From positions 868,001-932,000 of the forward strand of contig JAGYXB010001062.1 of assembly GCA_022495005.1 (NCBI GenBank): a stretch of DNA of 64,000 bases, written 5' to 3'. Position 1 is the first letter of the stretch. Each line of letters begins with the position of its first letter. Shown here piece after piece: positions 39,201-51,200 of the stretch. Origin of the DNA: Rhyacophila brunnea (Eukaryota; Arthropoda; Insecta; Trichoptera; Rhyacophilidae). The notes under the pieces were generated by a model. That model saw only the letters and a list, made by a program, of their open reading frames with translations, had not been told where the DNA came from and ran no database searches. The position numbers and the translations under genes were made by a program.

Positions 39201-42200
39201 TAGAAGCAAATTGTGGACACTAAGTCGGCTCGCACATCGGAACTCGTCTCGCCTAAAAACGTGTCAAATACGTCGATGTGACGTCATCGTTGTTTAACGA
39301 AACAACATAACACGCGATTGCCAAATGGAGCTTCGCAGATTGATCAAATGCAACTATTAATGAAAAAAACAAATGGCTGTTGCATTCGACATATTACATC
39401 TTTCTCAGGCTCCGAGTCGGAGGGTCGAAGTCACAAAGAAACACCTACGAAGTTGTCATTCCTATACCGGCTCGCTGATCACCGCATTGAAATATCAATA
39501 CGTCTCGAAGACTACGCGCGACTGTCGCGAGATAGATGTGTGAGGTTGTGTCATGCAACACTGGCCGCCCGTTCTCGGAAGTTTTAATTTATGGCGGTCA
39601 GGCACACGAGGCGAGTTGTGATGTGCGAGCCGGCTAACTGCAAAAGCAACGAAATGAGGTAAAATTCTGTGGGGGATATATGAACCCATAAGTGAGGGTC
39701 GGTTATGGAGAATCAAGTTTAGTGATGAGTTAGTTGCAAAGCATGTACCAGGTTTCAAAACTCTTGTCAGTGCACGACAAACCAAGATACCAAGAAATGG
39801 TGCTTGTTAGGAGCCCAAGAGTAAAGAAGCCAATCGGTCACAATCGGTAGTGAGAAGCAATACAAGATTTCTTCTCAATGTTAATCACAGAGGATCACAC
39901 CAGCGAAGTAGAGAAGAAGGCTTGAATTGAGCTGTTACGCCATTGAACGAAAAATAGTTAAAAACAGAAACTAACCTGGTGTAATTGTGTTTCACCTTTT
40001 GTATTCTTCTTTACAGCAAAACCTTTACCTCGCTTTCTGGTAACTCGTGGCTTGTCATTTTCTTCGTTCTCATTATCTTCTGACAGATCTAAAAACGAAA
40101 TCATAAGGTTAGGTATTACCAAATTCGGAAAAACCTTCTTCAATGGTGATAGAGCCTTTACGTATATATTAACGTTCATAGGCAAAATCACACAAGTCAC
40201 TATTGCTAATATTATTTCAGTAGAACAAAAACAATGCAATCTCAATTCAAATGCATCTGATACGGTGAAAATTTTTCTGATGGGACGAAATGTGTGGTGT
40301 ACAAATACGTAAAACCCAGAATTCACTTACGCAGTTTTGTTGTTCAAAAGTATAAAGTTATAAGTATAAAGTTAAAAAATCTAATACAGGCGTTCATCGA
40401 CTTCCGTACGTTCTACTTTTGTATAATTCGCTATTTCATACATTTCTTAAAATTTAGATTTTTGTCGATAATGCAAAAACTATGCTTCCATGCAGTTGCT
40501 CCCCTCTCCTCCACTCCTTGTGACCTTCACAAATAATCATGGTCTGTCGACGCATGTCGAAGCGTTGTGCACTTTTCCAGTTTAGTTGTTTATTTATTAG
40601 ACTATGTCTGATCCTAATAAGATCATAGGTATGGGCCTCCACAGGGTGGAGAATTTGTTTTTATGAGAAATGAATGTTGCCCAATTCCAGGATTCCAACC
40701 TGGGACCCACAACATTATAAGCCACCTATGTGTAAATATTTCACCCTTATAAATTTATAAACATTAGTGAGAAATGGAGTAACTGCAGTGTTTACACGAA
40801 TAAAAAGAAATTAAGAATTCATAAACTTCATACGATTGAGACAAAGATGGAAATATTTAGGCGTTCTGAAAGCGTCAAATTCTTGCTTCAATCGGTCGTT
40901 CGTATGACTTAAGCCAGACTACGATGGAAATATATCTTCAAAGATTGTTTCCAAACGACACAGCATAGTGATGGATGAAATCGAGAGATTTTTGTCATCA
41001 CGGATTGATCATCAACAACAATAAAATGTCCCTCTGAGTTTTTTAATTATTCAAGCTGAGGCTCTCAGTTTGTATGAAGATTGGAAAACTCGATTAAAAG
41101 AAGATTCTAATATGGAATTTCAAGCAAATAAAGTCTGGTTCGATAAATTTAAATTGATGTATTTTTTACATAATATTATATTCACTGGAGAAGCTGCCAA
41201 GCCAGATAAAGATACTGCAAATGAATTTATTTCCTCATTGTCCAAAAAATTTTAAATACACTTTTTGATGTTTATTTTTTACATTGCTCTATTTCGGACA
41301 TTCAACATTCATACACATTTTCAGGAACCAATTATATACAGATGTCGAGGACCACCTGTAGTTAAATTATCTGCAGCAATTAAGCACCTTTTGCATTTCC
41401 GGTTCATTTGTAACAAACTTTCCATTTCACACACAAAGACTGCCAAAACTCCACAATTTGTATTGTCTCAATACTTCAGTCAATAAACGATACATACCTG
41501 TCAAATCTTCCAGACAGATATCATCACCGATATCCGGAGTATTTAGTGTGTTCACCTCTCTGCTTTCTTCATCTGATGAATCATCGGATTCCAAGTAATC
41601 CTTCACATTACCCATTAATGACATTTCTTCTTCAAGTTGTTTTGCTTTATCATGTTTGCCAATGTCTTTATAATATTTAATTTGGAGTTTGAACGATTTT
41701 CCTATACGTTTTTCGTTGTGTTCCTTCATTGCCTGAAGTTAATAAGACAATAAACTTAAAATACAGCAATAAATTAAAAATATAACATGACTTTAAAAAT
41801 AGTGCTGCTTCCGGACGTAGGACATATGAGGTGTCTAATAACAAAAACCTGGTGTTTACGCTAGGTTTACTGCAGACCTTATAATCTTTTCAGGACATGC
41901 AACAGTGCTTTTGAGGGGTCAAGAATTCCATGTACCTGGGGTCCTCTATTAACAGAGAGAATAGCCTTGAAATCTATATGAAAAAAAGAATTGACACTCG
42001 AAATGCATCTTGTACAAAACACTAATAAGACCAGCAGCCCAATTTTTCAACAAAGCACTCCAAAACCCGATGCTTTGACTAAAGCATGACTGAAATATGT
42101 GAAATTTTTAGTTTTATAGGAAATGTTGTGCATATACAATCGAGCCATGAATAAAAATTAACCATAAGTGCGGGTGAGCTAGCATTCGGCACGCTTAGAC

Positions 42201-45200
42201 CTCCGCTCTATGCGTTAGAGCAAGAAAATTTTTGTGTCGATTTCATGGAAATTAAATAAGATTATTATCCATTTTGGTAATGACTTCATATTTAATCAGT
42301 ACTTACCCATTAACGTTGCATTATTAAACAATTGATTTTTAAAGTACGTAGCTAATTAATCCTTAGAAGCTAGTTACGTCTCCAATATTACAAGAATCTG
42401 AACGGAATTTACGATGTATTTTATAACTAAACATGTGATTATGTATTACAAAACACTTTCAACGATAATAGTTATATAAAAGACAATAGATGAACAGCCT
42501 TCTACAATATTTCGTACGACATCAAACATCTGACGTTTACGATATGTATATATGTGCGATTGCAAGCGCCTCTGCCGTCTAAGCACATGTACTTAAATTC
42601 AATCTGCACTCCGCACTGCCAGTTGAGAAAATATATAATTTCTCGTACTCTAACTGAAGTAGGTTTGCGCAATGGGTCCGTAGTGCTTCGTTCAGAAATC
42701 GACCTCTGGTTGTCAGGTACCACTCGGAGACCTGATGCATTACTAAAATAACGACTATAAGCATGGAAAAAATGTTGGGCTCATTTGAGTGGAGCGTGCT
42801 ATGTGGTATATTTGGATCCAACAATGACACAAAGTTGGGGTGGAGACAAAGACACAATTAGGAGCCGTACGCTTTATATGGGGCACGCACATTGTACGGT
42901 TCATCAAATTTGACAGCCTTAGATAACTGGGCCATGTACATAGGACGGACAAGTCATGCATGCAAAAAAAATTACATTCAGGAAGCCGGAAGGCAAACGA
43001 AAATCTGGTCGACCTCCTACAAGATGGATGGGTAGTGTCGAGTTAGATTTAAAGACCTTGGGCATCCTAAACTAGAGGGAAGCGGGTTTGGATAGACTCT
43101 CATCTTACACGGTAGAGCCAGATGCTTGAGGAGGCCAAGACCCAGATAGGGTTTTAGCGTCATGAAGAATAACAAAAACCCATAAGTCACATATAAGGTC
43201 AAAATTTAACACAAAATATGTCCATATTATATGTGCAATTTCACACAATATGTAATTGTTTAAAATGCTCCAAAATCACATGAAAAAATGATTTACAGAA
43301 ATCGATTATTTAAAGCAGCAGTCCCCAACCGGTGGTCGCGGACCACCACATTTGCAATTTTCGTATTTTTTAAAAAGTTTCAGTATATTCTTATAATATT
43401 TTTTTTTGCAATTTTAGCCTTATTACGTCGTCAGTCCATATACAATGTGAGAAGAAATAAATTGAATAAAGTTTGCTGTTCGGGATAACATAAAGTGCAA
43501 ATATCGACATACTGATATTATTATTTCGTCTCTGTTCTGGCAGAACACACTAACTGGAGAATACTAGTTTTGATTAATTTGACTTTGAAGTTGTTAAAAT
43601 GTTTGAAATAATGGTCTATCATGTGAGTTTATTAAGTAATCGTAAAAAGGATGACTTTAAAATAAAGACTTTATTTATTAAGAAGGTTTCCAGACGGTAA
43701 AGTTTGAAATAAGGAACATTTTGGTACTAACTCAGTATGTCATTTTTTCGAATTAGTGTCTTCTGCCAGAACAGTGACGATTTGTAATCCTTGGAAACGG
43801 CCGATTTCGACACACCACTAATGAATATCTGTGTTAATAAGTTTATTTATTATAATTCTTTTATCATTATATTGACATATCGAATTTTAGCAAGTGAGGA
43901 AAAAATACGTGGTAGTGGTCTGCGGAATTCAAGATTTTGAGTTTAGTGGTCCGCTAGATCCAAAAGGTTGGGGATCGCTGATTTAAAGTGATGTAAATAA
44001 ATATCGATACGTCCAATTTTATATTTCATGGATATATTGCATTAAGGGTGATAATCAGTTAATATATCGTCACCGTTCAGGCAAAAGTCACCAACCCTGA
44101 AAATGGCAGTTTTGAGTTGAGTATGTCACCCGAAGCGTAAAATTATGTTCTTTAAGATGAAAAACTCACAACAGTACATTAGTTAGTAAAATTTTTCTTA
44201 AATCCGAATTATTTGTTTTTCACTAAATGACTTTCGATAAAATCTTAACAAGCAAAAGTCATTATAGTTGAATAGACATTATTGACTATACAAAAAAAAT
44301 TAATCCTTCGTTATAAATATACAAGCAAAAGTCACTATACTATGGATGGTGAGTTTTACTGATCCTTCTTTTGGCTAACATTGTTCAGATTATTAACAAG
44401 CAAAAGTCACCAAACCATAATTGAGCTACCTTTGGCTCCTTCAAAACCTTCCAGATGTTTTAATTAGCATCAAAAAGTAAAAGGACCTTAAAGAAATTAT
44501 TAAGAAGACATGAGAAGATAATTTAATGTAGATAAAACCTTAAAAACATTAAAATCTGATTTTTCCTGCATTTTCAAACTTTCAAATTGCGATATCTCAA
44601 AACTATGTTTTTAGGGTTGGTGACTTTTGCCTGAACGGTGACGATATAATATATATGCATATTGTTATAAAATACTATATAAAAAATAAACTAACGTTAA
44701 AATCAACCAGTTACACTTCACACACAAAAATGTGATTTACCACTGACATTGAATAGTGTGTAATCAATAGCGATTTTTGTTATAAGACGCCTCATATATT
44801 GTAATATAATAATATATTACAAACATGAAATTTTGAAACATGTAAAATAGATGTGTGCAACACGTAATCTATACTGTCTTTAAAATTAATAGAAATAAAA
44901 GCATAGGTACTAAGCAACCTCTTGGTTAAAATCAGTTGTTGTTTAATATATTATGTAGTAAACAGCTGATTTTAATTTAAATATTATGATAAGAATAAAA
45001 CAATACATTTCAAGTAGTTTGCGCTCACCTCCTCTCTAGCTTTCTGATAAGCGCTTTCAACATCTTCGCATGATTTTTCAGCCAAATTCTTGGTAATGGC
45101 AATATTCAGAAGTGTCACAAATGCTTCACTGGGGATATCTTTAATCAGTTCATATTCTTTTTCGTAATATTCCAAAGCTTTCTCGTAATTACCAATATCT

Positions 45201-48200
45201 CTATAGGTTTGGTACAGACTAAAACATAACAATCACAATCAGATGCTACCAAGACATATAATATTTCGACACCTACGTATAAGGTCGGAACTGCAAAATG
45301 GTAACATTTCAGTAGCACGATTTCAATAAATTTTATTAACACCAAACGTTAACTTAAATGCGGGAATTGTAATTTTTTAATTATGTCTTTCCTATTTAAT
45401 CCTTTCCACGCGGACGGAAAACCTGTCGTACACTAATTAATTGGCCATCAATATAATTAGCATGTTATTTAAATGCGGTAATTAAAAAGTAATTAAATGC
45501 TCCGCAGTCAACATGTTAAAATTATATAATAAAGGCAATTAAGTCAAATTAGACAAAAACTCTGACCTTTTACGTAGGAGGTGTCGATTTATGTAATAAA
45601 TTAATAACCAAAAACTGTCATTCTTTCTACTTTAGATGTAGGATTTACCTTCACAGTAACAGTGATCTATTGGTATCGCTCTTGACACATTTGAAAATGT
45701 ATTTCGACAGACTAACATAAATTAAATGTCATTTAATAACCATGACTGTTTATATATTTATTTTGTGGACATATTTTTACCATAACGTACAGGTGTATCA
45801 AGACAAGATCTTACATGGTTTAAATAAAATGAATGAAGAAAACCTTCAATGCAGATGGAGAATTAAATATGCAAAGTGAAGAAGAAAAAAAAGATTTTTA
45901 GGGCTAATGATTAAATTAGCTGCAATTTATTTTGCATTGCAGATTTATTTTCTAAGTCGAACTATGGTAAAAAAAATAACTTGCATACATATTACAAGTT
46001 TAAAAGAAGTTTTGGTACTGTTCGGTTATCAGGAATACAGCGGAAAACACATTTTGAAAATAGCCGATAAACTGGATTATTTGCTAGGTTAACCCAGTGG
46101 TCGGCAAACTGCGGCTCGCGAGCCACGTGTGGCTCTTTCGCCCCTTGAGTGTGGCTCTACCACAAATGACCACGTACGGACTCAAATAGTGAAAGATAGA
46201 ACAGTCAAAATGTCTTCGAATATAACCAACCAGCAAGTCGAAGATCTAAATTGGTTTCAGCTTTATCAATAGCAGTTGACAAGTCTTGTTACATAAATGA
46301 TACAGCACAAATTTGTACGATTTATTTCATCTACTGGTCTTAAAGAAGAACTTTTAGGATTATTGGCACTCAAAGGTCAAACACGTGGAGAGGATATTGC
46401 AAATGCTGTAATTGAGTGCATGGAAAAACATCATATTCCACTCGATAAAATTGTGTCATTTTCAACAGACAGGGCGAAAAGTATCACTGGCATAAGAAAG
46501 GGGTGTGTTACTGTTTTGAAAGAAAAAAATAATCACGAGATACTTGCTTACCATTGCATCATTCCCCAAGAAGCGCTTTATGCGCAGACATTTCCAGAAG
46601 AAATTTGCAAAGTTATGGAATTTGTGATTAAGATTATCGACCCCATTATAGCTAAAGCTCTTAATTGTCGCCAATTTAAAGATTTTTTAGTTGAAATGGA
46701 GAGTGAGTACGCAGATCTTCTGCTGCATAATAAGGTACATTGGTTATCAAGAGGAAACATTTTAAAATGTTTCGCTTACTTATTAATAGAAATCAAAGCA
46801 TTTCTCCTTGTGAAGGGAGTTCACTATCCAGAAATAACGGATGATCAGTTGATCCAAAAAAATATTTCATGGTGGACATTACGTTTCATCTAAATCAGCT
46901 TAATCGTAAACTACGGGGGGAAGGAAACACATTTTTTTCGATGTTAGAAGTTATTTCATTCGAAAATAAATTATCCATTTGCTCAAGATTTCGAAAGAGA
47001 ATCTTTACTAACTAAGCCTGCTGAAACATCGCCAAGAAAATCATTCTGATATTGACATTTGCTATTTCAAAACAACAATTTTAAATAAGAGGGAAGCTTT
47101 TCTCAACAGGTTTCAAGAATTCAGAAACAGCAAAGCGACGTCAGTTTTTGTTAAAAAAAAAACCGTCTTAATGCTGAGGTAACAGAATTAATTTTTCCCC
47201 CTTAATGTTGACATTGGCAACTTTGAAATGCAATTGCTGGATTTAAAAATAAAGAATTATGGAGCTCTACATTTGAACGTCTCTGTGCTGATTGGACATA
47301 TTGGAGAAAAACAAATATGAACATGGTTCACAGCGCAAGTAGTCTGCTTTGAAAGACCTGGAGAAGGAAGACATGATGATTTATAACACCTCGAATAGTA
47401 TTCCTGACTCATATGATCAGTTGAAAAAACTAGCGTTTGCCGTACTTTCACTTTCCGGTTCTACATATTCATGCGAACAATCTTTTTCAAGCATGAACCT
47501 TATCAAGAGTAAACTGAGAAGTTGTCTTATTGATGAGAACCTGGAATCGTGCCTAAAATTAAAAACAACAACATACAAACCTGACTTCCCCAAACTTTTC
47601 AAGGAAATGGATATTAAGTGTTTGTCGTGATTTAATAAAATAAATTGTATGGATACTTTACTTACAATTTAATTTTTATCAATAAATAAGATCATTATTA
47701 AGTATGATATCAAGTTTTATTCAGTATACTTGTGTACTTGTGTTCAGTGTACCTACATATTATATACTTTAAGTTTAAGAAATTTGGCTCTCAGAAGAAA
47801 TCTCAATCGTTGTACTGTTGATATTTGGCTCTTTTGACTAATGAGTTTGCCGACCACTGGGTTAACCTAACCAAACCTAACCTAACCCAACCTAAACTAA
47901 CCCAAACTAACAAATAATCCAGTATATCGGGTATTTTCAAAATGTGTTTTCCGCTGTATTCCTGATAACCGAACAGTACCGAAGTTTTTAATACAATCAA
48001 CTATCATTATTTAGCTGAACAATCATAAAACCACAGTTTATAAGAAAATAACCAAGGCAATACATCAGCAGCAATGCCGCCAATAGAGAGAATATACATA
48101 TTCTAATTACCAATTCAACTACATATTCAAATAACGTTCTGGAAACACTACCAAGTGTTAGACTACAAGAGTTCTTATTATTATAGTCTCTCTATTATAT

Positions 48201-51200
48201 TAGCATCCTTTTTCTATTTGCTTTCCGAAATTTGATTTTTTTGCAATGCGTAAGTGCAATTAAGGAATTGATTAAATTTTATTTTAATTTGCTATGGAAT
48301 TGACAAATAAATTACTATTAGGGTTAACTGTCACAATTTTTACCAGTGAAATTATAATTCATTTACTTTGAAGATAGTAGGGCGTAGATGACAATGTAGA
48401 AATAACCCAGTCATCGACACAAAATCTCATTGTCATATAAATTATAACAATTATCACTGGACAGGCAACAGTAGAGCCTTAATCCATACCAGTAAGGCAT
48501 ACAGGACGTAGGAAATAATATAAAGTAATAATTTTCATTACCAAACATAAATAGATTCAAGCTCCTTCCCAGTATGACCAGCCTTTTCGGCACACTCCAA
48601 CATTTTGTGGTAACTGATGATGGCTTTGTCAAAAATTTTCAACGAGCATGCACCATCACCGATTCTCTCATATAACTTCATCATGGTTTCATGGTCATTC
48701 GAGTCAGAAGTCACCAGAAGATCTTCAGAATAGCACAAAGCAGCGACTGGAGATAACAAAGAACAGTCAATGGATAAATTCAAATAAATTAATCTCCAAT
48801 GTACATGAAGGTCGAAGAGATCATTATTATTCATTTAGATTTTAGATGGTAGAGATTGGCAGAGGATTCGTATTTGTGACAGATGACGGATGGAAATTTC
48901 AGATTTATTGATCCTGATCACTGCTAGAGCCGAGTTAACTCGTCAAGGCATGTATGTCGTCTCAGGCCATGGTCAAGTTAACTTGTGCATTCTTGTAAAC
49001 GTCATAACTTCTGAATAAACTATTTGTGTATATTTTCTAAACCATATTTATCATTTTAGAGTGAAAATAAACTCGATAAACATGTTGATTTGGTAAGTTA
49101 TCACAAATATTTATCATGCTGTTCCTATTTTATATTTTTTAAGAGATCTATTTTATTCCAAAAATAGCTGGCCTACAAGTGTTCACCTAGTAAAAATTGG
49201 CTGGCAGTGATAAGGTCAAGTTATTATTTTAAGATGTCTTTAATCCATAGCAAGTACCTAATGGGTTGAGTGAATGGGCAACACCTATTCCTTGTTTAAT
49301 ACTTTGGACGCTGAAGACGCACATGCGCGTAATGACCAGGCGGCCGATCGATGTAATTAACGTGCATTTTAAAGGTGCTAATTAAAAAATCATTATATAG
49401 TCAGCAGCGAATCAGTTAATCATAAAATTATAACCAGTATGCTATAAAGATCCATATGCTCTGCCTAAGAGCGAAAATGGTATTTTATCATATTATATAA
49501 CTTCAGAAAATCATCAGAAAAATAAAATTGTAGGAAATATTTTGAACAAAGTGAAATTTGAACATACATCTTCTGACTGCCAAGTGCTTTCCTTGGTGTG
49601 GAAAGTGTTTCAAAATTCTATGACAGATTGCATCAATGTTGCTCCAGCTTGATGTCACCACAATGATATCTTTATATTTGTGAATTATTTTAATTACCTA
49701 ACTATTTTTTACCAAAGATAAAGAAAGGCACTTGGCCAAGTGCCAATGCCAAGTCAAAGATATATTCGAATCCGACTATATTCAAGATATTTTCTAATAT
49801 TTACCAATAGACGTGTTTCTCTAAGTTATGAATTTACAATAAAGAATGTTACATTCTTAAATCTTGTGAATATAAATCTTGAACATAAAATTAAAATTTC
49901 ACCTTATATTGACAGAAAATGTTATTCATAAGAAACAGCGCTAAGGAAGCCTACATCACTGTAATCGTTAATCGCGAGTGGAGAACTACAAGGTTTTAAG
50001 TGTTTGTTCTTGACGAAACAAAGTAAGAATGAGGCTACTTAGAATACTACTTCAATGTTGAGTTTGTTTTCTCAAGGATGAACACTTAGAACCTTGTAGT
50101 ATTAAGTTCGCGTAATATCAGGACGATCAAACAAAATACTGTGAGTAGAGAAAAAACAGTATTCAAAGGTTTCTCTTACCTATCTTTAATTTCCTCTCAA
50201 TATCACTTCTTTCATTTTCATCAGGCGATTTTTTCTTCCACGCTTTAATCAACATCATTTTGGCACTATGAAAATCCGTCATCTTGCAAAGCGTGTCTGC
50301 TTTTAAATGTAATGCCTCGCACTGTTTCAATACCTGCAAAATCAGATGTCAATTATACATGTTTCACAAAATTCGTTACATACGCGCACCCACTGGAGGT
50401 AGGAGAAGACAACGACAACCAAAACTAAAGTGGCCGGACTGCGTTATAGAACTGTCTTAGGGTCATCCGGAATAGATCTGGAGGAGGCCAAAATCCATCA
50501 AGACTTTACACACAAAGTAGCCACTCGCACACATTATTTTTTATCATTCAGATTTTATACATTTTATTAAATATCACATCAAAACAAGCACCCTAAAATT
50601 AATAGGAAAGTTTGAATATATCCGTTAACATTATTTCAAATTTATAAAAGTTATGCACTCTTCCACAAAGATCAGCTGATTTAGTTATCCAAGATTCACC
50701 TTTCAGCATCATCAAGCTCTATACAGTGTATACCTTGACTTTGTTAAACATACATTAATGTAATTGAAAAAAAATTTTAATATAATAATAATAAATTCAC
50801 AAGATTTAAGAATGTAACATTCTTTTATTGAACATACAGTTCAGCGTATTTTTTTCAAAAAGATCTTTTCTGGCGGTTATAATATCGACACCTCCTACAT
50901 TATAAGTCCGTCAGTCAGTCAGTATAAGAACGTAACTGCCAAATGGTACTTTTCAGTAATAAAATTTTAATAAATTTTAATGACAGCACAACGTTAATTT
51001 TTAATGCTGAAATCGTAATTTTTTAGTTAATTAATACTTTGGACGCGGAAGACGCACACGGTGCGTAATGACCAGGCGGCCGATCGATGTAATTAACGTG
51101 CATTTTAAAGGGGGCAATTAAAATCTCATTATCTATTCAGCAGCGAAAGCGTTAATATAAATACTGATTGAATTTTTTTTTTCAATTATCATTGTTGCAT

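Noticed and set aside
39218..39640. CACTA-superfamily element
   Set aside because: The left end resembles CACTAAG but the right end is CAGTTAG, and no 3-bp duplication is present, so I list it only as a MITE.
46297..46893. Host GTF2IRD2-like or ZBED-like gene
   Set aside because: The 198-codon frame lies inside an element with hAT ends and an 8-bp duplication, has frameshifts on both sides and lacks the BED finger.
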